Source: Stercorarius parasiticus
Lineage: Eukaryota; Chordata; Aves; Charadriiformes; Stercorariidae
Direction of reading: 5' to 3'
Assembly (NCBI GenBank): GCA_013396915.1
Contig: VWZL01001366.1
Coordinates: 372,001 to 436,000 of the forward strand
Length of the DNA stretch: 64,000 nt
The notes beneath the pieces are model-generated. The model had not been told where the DNA came from and did not search any database. It saw only the letters and a program-made list of their open reading frames with translations. The position numbers were made by a program, and so were the translations under genes. Positions 1-12,610 of the stretch are shown in pieces (the first letter of the stretch is position 1; each line of letters opens with the position of its first letter).

Positions 1-3000
1 AAAAAAAAAAATTATGGTAGCTCTCTGGGTCCTTGATACTAGATTTCAAAAACCACAGGAAATTCAAAGAGCCCTCTGAGAGCAGGGAATTTTTTTTCTT
101 AGGATATCTATTACATTTTGGGTTTGTGTATCTGCAGAGCTACCCAAGGAACTATAAAATGTAGCCACACGACCTAGTAAGTCAAAATTGTCATGTGAGT
201 GCTGTCACAATTCACTTTTATTTGTTGTAAAAAGTACGGGTGGTGAATTATTAAGTCTTGCTTAAGACCTCAAAATTTAGAGCTGTGTCTTTCAAGCCAT
301 CAGCATTTGACCTAAGTCTGCTCCTGTTGAGAGAAGTCACAGTGGCAGACCTGAGCTGCCTTCCCTGGATATCCCAAGTCGGCACACGAAAGTCTGTTCA
401 GACATCCAGGTGGCTCCATTTGCAGAAGTGATGGGCACCAAGCAGCCTTTTATGGTGAGCTTTGGACCAGGCTGTGGTACAGAGCTTTGATTTAGAAATT
501 GTCAGCTGAGCAGAAGTCAGTACAGGCCACCGACGGTGCTGCCTTCCAGCCCGGTGCTCCAGAAGGGCGGCGGGGCTGTGCAGCTGCCTGGCCAAAACTG
601 CAGCTGCTGAAACATTGTAGATCCTTGATCTTGGACCGGCAGAGCTGCTCTGGCGTTCCTTGAGGAGCTGAGCCTGTTGGGAGGTGAAACTTTGTAATAC
701 AAAGGAACTGGTAGTTACAAAAAAAAGATTACTACCAGAACACCTATTGACGAAAGACTGTAACAGGGATACTGGCAGTTTTTGGAAAGCGTTCCCGGTT
801 GTGTTTTTAATAGCATTGGCCTGCAGAATGAGAATGTGTACTCTGCTGAGTTGTAATAACACTTAGGAATGTACTAGCCCACAAACTGAGCATCGTAAAA
901 CTGTTGTTTTCACATTTTCCTAATAAAACGCTATGGCATTATAAATCTGTTTTTATTTTATTTGTAATGGCAGAAATGTGTTTATCATAAAATCAAATCC
1001 TTTTTCAAAATGTAGGTCATAGGACAGTGATATAATTCATCCTGTTCAAGATCATGGTTTGCATCACTCCAGTCCGAACAAAAAATTTCAATATCCCTCT
1101 TAAAATCTTTTACTTTCAAAATGCATCATAAAATTCAATGCACGTTCAGGTCTGTGCTGACACTGCAGTTTGTGGCAAGGTGAATCAGAAACATATAAAG
1201 CAGTTAAATGACAACATGTGGAGTAAAGCGCAACTGTCTGGAATATTTGTGACCGTTGCCAGGTGTGAAATGACAAACAGAACTGATAGGTCATAGTATA
1301 ATTAAATGTGTTCAAGTTTCAGTTTATCAAAGTTTCCTTTCATCCAAAGTGCCAAACACTCAGGTACCTATTAATTAAGTTAAAATTATGCTTCAGTCTA
1401 CAAATCATGAGTTTGTAATAATTGAGTTCCTTCAAAAAAGCCCATTTTATTGCACTCTTACGTGACACAAGTATGTACAAGCACTGTATCTTTATAGCAA
1501 TATAACTGTATGTGAATTCGCAATGAATAAATTAATGTGATTAGATGTATAAGAGCAGTTTTCAATGGTTCAGTTTTATCAATATTTCACACTCGTGAAA
1601 TATTCATCCATAAAGCATACCAAATCAGGAAAGAAGTACAAACTCATTGTGAATTGCAACATAAAAGTTCTTTTATAAATGATGACAAAAATGCTTTTTA
1701 GAAGATAATGTGACTCACTCTCAGATCCAAATAGAAGGTACCATGCAATAAACTATTATTTTCTCATTCTCTAGCCCTCCTAGTATGGTGCCTGAAGTAC
1801 ATAGTGTAGAGGTCTGTGGATATAATGTAAATTGTGAGTGGGAAATATTGTAATTGTAACAAAATAGAGCCAAAGATATCTGTATTAATAGAACATTTTG
1901 ATCTGTGCACTTGATTTTTCATTTGAGAGAGCAACCGTTGTGTCTTATTTCACTTGAGGGGCTGGTCCTTTCATAATGAGTACCAACTACGCTATGAGAC
2001 ACTGAATACCAACATCAAGCAAATGCTCTCCATGGCTCTGCTGTTCCTGTTTGGGAACCACGTGAACCAAATGGAATGGAGAGCTGGAAGTGGGAGAATC
2101 ACCCCAAAGACAAGAGAAAAAGACCAAACTCACTTGAGGAGATCAGAAAAGTCATCCTCTCAGGTTTTCATTATCGTCTAATTCACCTCATATAGCTCTG
2201 CCAGAAAGATTACACTGTGGGATTTTTCTTCTAGAATGAGAGGGGCTGTGATGAGAATGTCTCAACCCGTTCAAGAAGCCAAGCATACAAAATATGATTT
2301 AGGATACAAACTAAAAGATGCTATTGATACAAAATTTATGATACAATTACATTCCAGCAGCTCAATCTGAAAGAATCTATGTTTCTGCTTCGTATAAAAC
2401 ATATTGTACCAGACTCTCAATGGGGATACATTTTCATAGCTCATTCACTTTCGCAGAGCCACACAAATCTACACTAGGTCAGGATATTGCCTAATATAGA
2501 TTTACTTCATAGCATTCCAACAAAGGATTTAATACAGGATTAAATGTGTATTTCCTCTCCTACTGCTTATATTGCACTGTCTGTCTGTTCTTAAGATATC
2601 TATAGACAACTGAAACAGAGGTTATGCATTGATCAATACTAGAAAGGGAAAAAAGGGAAAAAATCCAGTTAGGCAAGGTCAATGAAGGTAGTAGACGCAG
2701 TTTTGAGAAGTAAGACGTGTTTCAAGGGAACTCAAAATGGTGAGAAAGGCTCGTGAACATCCATGACCTCTAAATCTCTGGGATTGGTTATTCCAAACCA
2801 TCTCTAAAATGGGGCATTTCACTGTTAAAATGCTCTAAGTGGAGGATTCAGTCAAACAGGAAGATAGTCCTTGGGTTGAAGAAGATTGCTCAAGAATAAA
2901 TTCAAAATATGTTGTAAAAGTGGCTGAAATGATATCCTTCAATTTCTAACTTTCCTTTTTTAAAATTCTCCAGTTCTCAGGTTATGAAAATATCCTAAGG

Positions 3001-4202
3001 ACATTTCAGAAGTGCACAAATCCACCTCTAACTCCAGCAGTCTGATATATAGAATTTATTCATTATTCAGTGGAAGTTATTGGAGGTCTGCCATGGGTAA
3101 ATTCAGGCAATTTCCTGGGAATTGACTACGCATGTGGGTTCCTAAAATAAACAATTTTATAAAAAAAAATATGCCAAAAATCTCACAAATATGTATACCT
3201 ACTTGCACAATCAATGAGTCTGCTTAAATTCCCAATATACTTCCAACATGTCCCTGGATATGCTGCAGATTTGGACCTTTCATCATGCAGTTGAGCAGCT
3301 TAGCAAGAGTTTAAAAGGATGATGTATCATAGGGTATACAATTCAGCTGGGGAATTCCACCCATAGGGAAACAGAGTCCTGAGATCTCAGAACTGGTCTT
3401 TCCAGGAAGTATATCAAGGCACTTCCAAGTCAATGTTAAAGTTTGCAAAGCAATATTTTCTTTATTCAGCTTTCAGTTGAAAAAAATCACATTTTAAAGC
3501 AGAGAGATTTTAGGTAAACAGATTTTATTCAGTCAAAATTGCTTGTGTCATAAAGTCCATGCTTTAGTCTGCTCGAGTGACTGGTGAACCTGATGTAATG
3601 AAATCAGTTCTCCGTTCAGTGGCAAAGAATTACAATGGAAGAAAGTGATAGACTTACATGTTTAAAAGAAAGATCTGTAGAATGGAGGGAGAGAAGACCC
3701 TTTGTTTCCATTTTGCAGGGTTTGAAAGGAGAAATTAACTCTTATTTATCACATACTTAACATCTGGAGTGCGATGAAAAAGACAGAGATCCTTTCAACA
3801 ATGAGAAACACCATGGCAGTTGTAATCCCAGTAGGGCTGACAAAGTATGATGATATTTAACATCTAATATAGCATGTTGCTTTTAGTGACAGAAAAGTAG
3901 AGATGGTTAACAAGAAAAATAATGGTTCAGTTTTAGTAATTGTTAGTTGAACAGACTGTAAGGAATCCAGAAATTAAAGACTAATTTAAAGAGAGGAGTT
4001 GACTACACAAACATGGTACAAGAATGTGGTTGAGTCTACATGTCAGATTAAAGACAACTGCAGATGTTCTAGTAACAATTGTAATGCCTAAGTAGATACA
4101 TGTGCTATGATTCTTTAAAAATTCAACCAGCTTACCTTGTTCTTCATGTCTGCAGGCAATCTTCTGCACTGATTCTCTGAAACACTTCATGGATTCTCCT
4201 CT
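1..4202. other. Unique AT-rich non-coding stretch
   Basis: No recognisable gene or repeat family. A GC-richer patch lies at about 340-690. An AATAAA hexamer followed by T-rich sequence lies near 921 on the plus strand and could be a transcript 3' end. A 154-codon minus-strand ORF across 398-862 has low-complexity, unfamiliar content and is most likely chance. The remainder is ordinary AT-rich sequence with short A/T runs. Confidence 0.6.
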
Positions 4203-4488
4203 CTCTGGTGATCATTGACAGGATACAAGGAAATGGTATGAAGCTGCATCAGGCGAAGTTCAGATTGGACATTAGGAATAGGTTCTTCACTGAGAGGGTG
4301 GTCAGTCACTGGAACAGGATCCCCAGGGAAGTAATCATGGCACCAAGCCTGTCAGAGTTCAAGAAGCCTCTGGGCAGCAGTCTTAGTCATATGGTTTAGT
4401 TTTAGGTAGTCATGCAAGGAGCAGGGATTTGGACTCGATGAGCCTTATGGGCCCCTTCCAATTCAAGATACTCTATGATTCTATGATT
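4203..4488 (+). mobile_element. CR1 LINE 3'-end fragment
   Basis: A 5'-truncated CR1 copy. The sequence follows the CR1 tail: 'ttggacattaggaa', 'ttcttcactgagagggtggtcag', then an amphipathic stretch about dominant contributions of 'cactggaacagg', and a terminal 'ggactcgatgagcc' followed by degenerate ATTCTATG octamers at 4471-4488. CR1 copies are usually truncated at the 5' end and end in these octamers instead of a poly(A) tail. The copy is moderately diverged and has no coding potential. Confidence 0.92.
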
Positions 4489-5739
4489 TTGTAGCTCACG
4501 CGCATACTTCAGTATATTGATGATGCTTCTAAATTGACATCTCTTTCCTTCTTCTTTTTTACATTTCTGAACATTCAAATCTAAATTTTTTTCTTCCTGA
4601 AAAATTAATTACAATGTTTGGCAACCGTGGCTATATGGAAGTTTGCCAGCTGTTAAAGGTCTCTCCTTGATTTAATGTTCATGTTTGTCTGTGCCCCATA
4701 CAAAAGCTCTTTCCCATCTCATCATCTGTAAAAATGAATGGGAAAGCCCTTTCTTCTGGTAGGTCCATGAGAAATTCCTCAGTGAAATTTGTTCAGACCA
4801 TTTGCAAACACCTTAACAGCCCTTATCCTTTCAATCAGTTGTTAAGATTCCCGTTTGGTGACAGCTGCTATAGACTCTTGTAGAGAACTCTTAAGTGTAA
4901 AAAGCCACACAGGACACATCTTCCCAGTTTCTCAGTCTCTTCTTCAGCAGAATATGCACCATTATTTTGAAAACGCTGCCTTGGCTTCTCCTCATGGGTC
5001 TGTTATTGGATTGAGTGCTTTGGCCATGTTAATTCATTCTTGTCCCTCGGGAACGCATATAATAGTATGTCTGCTATTACTTATAGTTCTGGGGAAGAAG
5101 GTTCATTGCTCTGATGTTCCATGGGACAACTGTCCCATTGTCCCGTGCTGCTGGATGCAACCAGTTCCCCATCCATTACTGAATCTCGAGGGACTACTGC
5201 AGTATAAATATTATATAGATTCTGTGAAGAAAAGAAATAAAACAGTTTTTTCTTCCAAGAAGGAAGGATAGTACATCTGCCAATAAAGTGTTTCACTGTC
5301 ATAGAAGGTAAATTTAAAGGAATACAATTCAAATTACAGCAGTTTAACTTAGCTAAAACTGACATCGCACAGAAGCATACTGGCCTCAAAGTTTATACAT
5401 CTGTTTTAAACTTATCTTTGTTTATGGTTTGGGAAACAACCTTTTATAAGTCTGATGTGGTGTGATTGGCTCTTTATATTTGTAAGGAAATATGGCTGAA
5501 AGGTGTGTTTGTGCTTAATGTACATGACCCTTAATATATGGTCAGTGCTGTAGCTAATAGAAGGGCATTAGAAAGTCTGCACTTAGCCACTTTCTTTAAC
5601 AGGCTTTATACAGTGCCATGACAGTCTAAACTGTAAAAAAATAACATTTGGAATGCTTCTCAATTGGTGTGTTTTATTTTGGGCTAAAGCAGGGAATTTT
5701 AAAATGAGATATGTCTGTGATACAACATTCCTCAAATTC

Positions 5740-5778
<39 letters not shown>

Positions 5779-7735
5779 AAAGAACAGCCTGTTAACCCTG
5801 AAATAAAGACTTTCTGCGAGACAGGATCATAAACAAAGAGGATCTTAATGAAAAAGGTTTATACCTAAAGAAAATGTTTGATAATTTTAAAACATGAGGG
5901 AGCACTAACTAAACAAGGATTAAAAAGTTAAGTGTTCTGATATGGAAAGGAGGCTGATAATAATCAATTTTTAGTAAAAAAAAAAAATAATGGAATACCT
6001 TATAGATCAGGAAATCTGTTTTTTTACTCCCTTCCTACAGATAGTCTGAGGTTCAGTATTTTGAAAGCATTCAATAAAGAAACCTAAACTGTAAAGACAG
6101 CTGTAAACAAAGAGATTTAGAAAAAGGAGGAAAATTCAAACTGTAGATGGATCCACATCATAGACATTCTCTCTAGTTTTATGGGTTTGAATTGCTTCAT
6201 TCAAGAATATGCCCAGAAGAGTGGTTTTCAGATTTTAAAAATGTAGATCATACCGTACGAGGCTAATTACACCTCACTTTTTGTTTTAATACTATGCTGA
6301 ATTTTCATCATCTCTGTAAAGTATGCACTCCTACCATTGGCTAACTTCCCACCTTGTCATCTTAGTATCATTTTTTCCTATCCTTTATTTAGACTTGATT
6401 CAAAGTACACTTCAATATACGTAGGCAAATAGTTATATTCATAAAGCTCATGGGGAAAGTTTAATTGAACTAGTGTTCATACAGAGCGTTAGGGATTAAC
6501 TATTTGAGTTTTTTGAAATGGAAAGGACTCTGCCTAAAAGCCAGCCTTTATTGCTCTGTAAAGAGCAAGAACTTCCATATGCCAGGGAGAATTCCAAGTG
6601 CAAAGTCTCCTGAACTCAGAGTTCAGCCTGGGTTTTCTGATGGTGCCCACTCCTCCCTTGGGCTCAAGAGGAACTGAACCATTGGACTCCACATCTTCTT
6701 CAACTATTTAGAGAGTGGAAGGCTCAAAACATGATTCTGGTTTTTGTACTTTTGGTCTAGTTTCCCTATATACATTTTAATTTCTTTAGGTTACAGTCTG
6801 TTTAAAAGAGGTGAAATCTTGGTTGTACTTTTTCAAATTTTGTTGGCTGATACTTCATTGCTATAATGGAACATGACTCAAAGCACATCTCAGCCAACAG
6901 TTTTAACTCTATGCATGAAACGCTTCTTTAAAGACACGTTGTGTCCACTATGTCTTTCGGGGTCCCATCTTTTCTGCTCTCCCTATTATTTTTCATTATA
7001 GTTTACAAATAGAAGAGATAAAAGAAGATAAGGACACTGCAAACATCTTGTGCAAGATGTTATATCAGCTTCTGTTCATTGCCACCCAATGCCAACCTTT
7101 TCCTAAGCACAAACTCCTTATAACTCAAATCGTGATGAAAAACACAATGTAAATACAAGAGAAAAGTCTGGAGAAATAAACCTGTTATTGGAGCTCGCCT
7201 TCATACTGCAAAGACATGTTGAGAAAAACAATTTTACCTACTTCAGTGAGACAACTTAAATTAATAGATACTAGTCAAGTTGTTTAAAAGCTGCTGAATA
7301 TGGATGTTTTCCAATAAAGTTTATTATTTTTAATATAACTTTCCACAAATCAGAAAAATGTGTAAATAATGAAGCTAAATCATTTAGCATCTCAAAGAAA
7401 TGCAGGAACTTTTTAAGAAATACAGAAAATTGGGCTCTGAGGTCTTAGAATTTCTCCATTTCTTCACAAACGGTGTCATATAAGCTGTTGGTGGTGATTT
7501 ATCTATTTGTTTTTGTTTTGTTCTCTGTCCTGATTGTGATTTCTTACAGTTTTCCACCAATACTTTCATTGCATGACTAAGTCACTGGAAAACTTCTTTT
7601 GGAGAATTCTTCACTTGCAGTTTCATTTTTGAGTAGCTTACAGTGTTTGATAAGCCCTTTCAATTTAAAATGAGACACATGAGATGAATCTGTATACTGA
7701 TTAGATAAGAATGACTAATAAAAAAATATTTTAAT
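4489..7735. other. Unique AT-rich stretch with one anonymous ORF
   Basis: No known gene or interspersed repeat recognised. It contains the GAAA microsatellite at 5741-5785, listed separately. A 138-codon plus-strand ORF at 4855-5271 is followed 11 bases later by AATAAA at 5282-5287. Its translation has a hydrophobic stretch in the middle but matches no family I know. Probably chance, discussed under findings. Confidence 0.55.
5741..5785 (+). repeat. (GAAA)n microsatellite
   Basis: About ten uninterrupted GAAA units on the plus strand, ending in a slightly longer A run. A simple tandem repeat of this length is likely to vary in length between individuals. Confidence 0.97.
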
Positions 7736-7808
7736 AGAATCATAGAATATTTTATGTTGGAAGAAACCTCTGTAGGTCACATGGTGCCACCTCTTACTCA
7801 AAGCTTTT
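7736..7808 (-). mobile_element. CR1 LINE 3'-end fragment
   Basis: A short CR1 remnant read from the minus strand. On the plus strand it begins 'agaatcatagaatatttta' and continues 'gttggaagaaacctctgtag' and 'gtcacatggtgccacc', the reversed CR1 3' terminus including one octamer pair. Only the last 70 or so bases of the element remain. Confidence 0.85.
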
Positions 7809-9419
7809 TATGTGCAAACACTCCTGATCACAAATGACTATACATTTAAAACTATTTTATAAACATGTCTGCAATATGCTCCTGGTCATAACATATGTGC
7901 TGATCCACATATTGGCAGTATCAAAGTTCAAACAATATAATTTAAACAGTCAGATAAATGTTTATGGAAGCTATCTTTTTATATCTGCTTAGGTCTAGTA
8001 ACAGCCTTATTTTTCTTCTCTAAAATGTGTAACCTTTTCATTTGAAAAACTAGCTCAGGAGGGTGAGATTTGTGTCAGAAGAGTATAATTATTTTTGCTT
8101 GAAAAGTGAGATTAAAAATGTATCAAAATATGGAAAGGTTATGCTGACCTGAGCAGTAATAAGTACATAACAACTGATTAGTTCGTTTCTGGTCATGCTC
8201 CATTTAACTGTTTTCTGCTTGAACCAGCTTTGAAGAACTGCACGAACATGAGAATTCCTAAGATGAGATGGTCATTCACTTAGCTTGTTGTGTCTTCTCC
8301 ATTTTGTGTGTGCCCTTGTGCCCCTCTGCCCTCATTTTAGTTCACTGCTCCCTGACTTCCGCTTTTCATGTTTTTTTGCTTGCACTGGTAGGAATACAGG
8401 AGAGAATGAGAGATAAGAACTATTGTCTTTAACAGAATTCCCTGTTTGCTGTTTCTTTTTGACTACTGTTTTGTTCAGTGAATTTATTTTCAATGGAAGA
8501 AGTTGATTCGCAGATTGATTGAAGAAACCTAAATTTGCAATGCACAGGAGGTAATCAAATGGCATTTTCAGCCCACAAAGAATTTCAGTCTTCAAGAGCA
8601 CATTTATAGAAAGTTAGTATTACCTCTCAGTATAAAAAAGACAAGCAATTTCTATAAAAAGACTGTAGAAAGGTTCAAAACCCATCAAGCTTCTATATTT
8701 TCATATTTGAGAACTTTTGTTCATTTTTTATTTCAAATAGTCTCAAGCTGGTTGATAAACCTCTTCATTCACCCAGTAGCCATTTTATTTTTGACACTTA
8801 AAAATCATTATTTAAACAAATGTGAGTACCTTTTTAAGAATGAGTAGTTCGACACTATAGGCAATATGGGAAAATCCTCTTGCTTTAGGGGAAGAAAATA
8901 GTTTGAAAAATTATTTCAAGTCCCCATTGTTTATATTTTGTATCAGCATCAGTTTTTGGGGCTTCATGTCCAGAAGTTACCTAGGATTGAGACTTTTCAA
9001 ATCAAAAGATTTCTGAGCTAAAAGCTCTTCTCAAATCTAAATGAATTATATTTACTTGCTTTAGTTTTGGTAATTTCAGCTGAGTTCACTGAGCCCTTGT
9101 GGAGGATGATTGTCTGTCACAATGTTTTTTCTCAACAAAAAATAGTCACAAAACTCATGAAACTCCTGGTAGTTTCATGAAAAAAACCCTCACAAATCAT
9201 TAATCATATCTTATTTTACCGGCTTTTTTTCTGTCAGCTCTAGTCTATTTGATACAACTCCCTGAGCATGTGATACATCAGCCTGTTGTATGATTACTTT
9301 TCTTCATTTGTTCTACAATAGGGCCCAAAAGACCTGAGATCAGAACCACTTTGTCATAAGAGCTGTGTGTCCCCATATAAGACAACCTCCACCACAAGAG
9401 CTTTCATTGTAAGTGATAG
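7809..9419. other. Unique AT-rich stretch
   Basis: Nothing recognised. The longest open frames are short (under 90 codons) and of unfamiliar content, as expected by chance in DNA of this composition. Confidence 0.6.
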
Positions 9420-9568
9420 AGGCAGCCCGAGGAAATATTTTTATACCCCATTTTACTTATGAAGAATGGAGTAGAGGGAGATTAAGTGATTTGGCCAAAG
9501 CTCCCTGGGAAATCTGAGTCCAGAAGTCCTCAGCTTTAATCCACAAGACCATCTTTCCTCTGCTAGGA
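9420..9568 (-). mobile_element. MIR-like SINE relic
   Basis: Reads on the plus strand as the reverse of a MIR element. 'accccattttacttatgaag' corresponds to the MIR 'tgtaaaatgggg' segment. It is followed by 'gagattaagtgatttggcc' (MIR 'ttaagtgacttgccc') and a region ending 'ccacaagaccatctttcct', like the MIR 'accactagaccat' end. MIR elements are ancient tRNA-derived SINEs shared across amniotes, so this copy would be very old. The call rests on matching remembered segments in the correct order. Confidence 0.65.
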
Positions 9569-12522
9569 AACAGATGTTAAATTGGATGTTAATTTTGCCA
9601 TGAAACTTTTTTTAAGAACTCAGAAAAGCAAATAGTCTCCAAGAATGATTACTTAGCAAGCTACCAGCTCTGCAGTCTTGCATCTCAGAAGTAATTCATT
9701 CCATCTTTGCTGGCAGGCTTTAAAAGGCCTTTTGTTTTCACTCACTGATTAGTATAACAATCTATTTTGAAAGATATGTGGGCTGATAGGGGGTATCATT
9801 TATTTGTTTCAATGGTAGCTTTTTGCAACAAAATGTATGAAGCTTTTAAGTGTTGTGGATTGAAGCCTCTGATGTCAAAGATAAATGTTAGGTTTATAAA
9901 TGCAGATCCTCTAAAGTATTTTAAGTACTGTAATCAGTAACAGAAATTTGCATCATTCACTCGCCTCCCTTAAAGTGCTGAAGGTTTTTCCTTTTAAAAA
10001 CCACAGACACATATATTATCAGCCAATACTAACAACTAAGCCAAAAATGTAATGTGAGTTAATTACATAATGTGTATTGTATTGTATAAGATTCCTGTCT
10101 AATGCTAAACTGCAGCATGTTATGGGTTAACTTAGAATACCACTTGGCCTTCCTCTCCCCTCTTTTCTGCAATTCAAATCAGTCTTCTGGAAAATTGGCC
10201 TCAGTGCCAGTGACGTGCTGCTGAACTTACGAGATCTCAAGAATATCCTACCAGATTTCATTCTTTTGTTGTAGAATTGTTTCCATCTGGGGCCTAGATA
10301 TAAACTTGGAAAATGTAAATGCTCTTCCCTCTCACCCTGCTTGACTTCAAAACATTGGCAAATAACCTTCCTCGTCAAAGCAGTACAGATTGGATTAAAA
10401 CATTGGAGTAAATTATATTTCTGTGGGTGTAGGAATTAGTGGCATTTATTGAAAGTTTAATGTACTGCCTAACAATCCAAGAAGTAAATATATACTTTAA
10501 AATCAAGTGAAAATTAACATTGAACATAACAGAATACGAGAAAATAGTAGATTCTGGAAAGAAATATTAGTCACATGGGGCCAGATCTGCTAAAGAGCAC
10601 AGTTACACACATTTGCAAGCGCTTCATTTGTGTGCAAAGTCTCCGTGTGTGAGCATAACTCCCTGGCTTGAGTCCACATAGCTGTTTTACTAAGTTGGAG
10701 TACCTAAGCTGGGAACATAATCACTATTAGCTCCTCTACAGTCAGCAAAGGCAATGGTGATTATATATCTAAATCTGTACTTCATGCAAAATTAAATTTG
10801 TTTTCATTTGCAGCCTATTGCTTGATGCTACTATGTCAAGTGAAAATGGTCCTGATATGGACGTTATCTATAATGATATTGGCTACTAAGCCTATACTGG
10901 GGAACTAAGCAAAAAAACCATAGGAGACATACTTAGTTTGCTGGAGGTATGGTGGAAGAGGGGAGGAAATTACTCCTGTGTTTTCAATGTGTTTCAATTT
11001 TCTAGTGTGCACAGCAAGATTTAAGAGCTCATCATTTGATACCATTGTCAAATGTCTCCAGCCTTTATGCTAGACATTTGTACATAAACTTGTGTGTGTG
11101 TGTGTTTCTGTGCCTTCACTACTATTAGCGCACCAAGAAACATTCTTATGACTTTTACAATAAAAAAACAAACTAATACCAAGAGGCCTTTCACAGTGGT
11201 AACTGGAATGTAAAACATGCTGGCCTAGGTACTCGGAGCTAATAGAAGTTATGATCTGTATTTGGGCAAAACCAGTTTTCCTCCTTTTTTTTTTTTTTTT
11301 TTAGTATGTATAACCTATCTGTTTAGTCTCCCCAGTACTCACACCATTTCTAAATGAAAATATTATCTCTGCATTCTTGACTGGCAGATATTTGTTACGC
11401 TCTCTTTGCCAGTAGCACTGATAGGTTCATGACCAAAAAAAGTCTGCCAAAAATGAACACAAAGACTCCTTCTGTATTCAAGCATACCGACCTCTAGTTT
11501 CATTGTTGTCCAGAACGTATAGGCAAGCGCTCTACAGGTGAAAAGCAGCTGTGCTAGGACCCTTTTCAGAAACACCAGCGATGTTGTCTGCAGTATCGAG
11601 TTGTGCAGACCAACAGGAGTGGATCTGCTTGTCAGTGCTGAGATCGTGACATCCACACTATAAGTGCTCCCTGTGATTGCCTTCCAGCAAACTAAAATTG
11701 TAGGAATTGCCTTCCCACAAACTAAAAGCCAACCACAGTTGCAGTGCACTAGGTGCATACCTAGTTCACCATTTTCAAGAACATATATATATATATCTGT
11801 TCATTGCCCGTTTATGTAGGCATACTGCTAATGGCCTCAACCATTCTATAAAGTGCCTCTAACGTTTTCCGAGGTATAGTCCAACTGTGGCTCTTGAAGA
11901 AGCTGTTTGTAGCCTCTAGTGTTAGTTGTCTACACTTTTCCTTCCAGATGCAATGGCTCTTCTGTCTTTTATCTACCCAAATATTATTTATAGCTTGAAT
12001 GGGAAATAATATCCAAGTGAGAGGTATGGGGTCTTTTTTTGTCCAAAGGATGCCTTCCAGAACCTTCAGTTCAGTAAGTGGCATCAGATTTCTTCCTAAA
12101 TATTGTTTTTCTGATTTATTTATCGATCTGGTAAAACTCATATTCCCTCAGTATGGATAACCTTATAGCTCTGAGTTTATTCATGTACTTCTTCCTTCCT
12201 TCCTTCCAGGACAGATTTGTTGATTTTGGCACTAGTGCAGCTAGTCTTGCTTAGTAACTATCTCATTTGCTTTTATAATGATAAGATGGAGTCTTATTCA
12301 TCATCTGCTAGAGAGTTCTCCATTGGCCTTATGGAGAGTGCCTCTGGCTTGCAACACTGTTGTTATCCTCTGTGTCAGTACTACACAACCACAGCTGGGC
12401 CTGGAATTAACCACAAGGTAATACAGTTCATTACATATACCACTGCATTGACTTACAGCGTTTGGCAAGAAACAGACTGCTCAGAGTGGGTTGTCTTGGG
12501 CTTTGACTTTTGAATGCTGTAT
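9569..12522. other. AT-rich stretch with two minus-strand ORFs
   Basis: No family recognised. Two minus-strand open frames, 11812-12141 (109 codons) and then 11363-11758 (131 codons), lie in head-to-tail order. They are followed on that strand by an 18-base poly(A) at 11285-11302, about 60 bases past the second stop. The translated proteins are unfamiliar and no AATAAA is visible between the stop and the A-run. A decayed retrocopy is possible but unsupported. A TG repeat lies at 11091-11106 and a TA repeat at 11782-11796. Confidence 0.45.
11285..11302 (-). repeat. Poly(A)/poly(T) tract, 18 bases
   Basis: Eighteen consecutive T on the plus strand, equivalent to a poly(A) tract on the minus strand. 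It lies just downstream of two minus-strand open frames, the only reason to look beyond simple slippage as its origin. Confidence 0.95.
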
Positions 12523-12610
12523 GAATCACAGAGTCACAGGATAATTTAGGTTGGAAGGGACTTCTGGAGGCCACCTGATCCAACCTGCTGCTCAAAGCAG
12601 GGTCTTTCAA
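12523..12610 (-). mobile_element. CR1 LINE 3'-end fragment
   Basis: Plus-strand reading 'gaatcacagagtcacagg' then 'ttaggttggaagggacttct', 'ggaggccacctgatccaacc' and 'tgctcaaagcagggtc' is the reverse complement of the CR1 terminal region. Only about 90 bases survive. Confidence 0.93.

Noticed and set aside
417..455. Possible small exon with a 'TTTGCAG' acceptor and 'GTGAGC' donor
   Set aside because: Splice-like words are frequent by chance, the polypyrimidine tract is weak, and no coding similarity supports an exon.
398..862. 154-codon minus-strand ORF as a gene
   Set aside because: It sits in a GC-richer patch where stops are fewer, overlaps other frames on both strands, and its translation shows no domain, repeat or signal I recognise.
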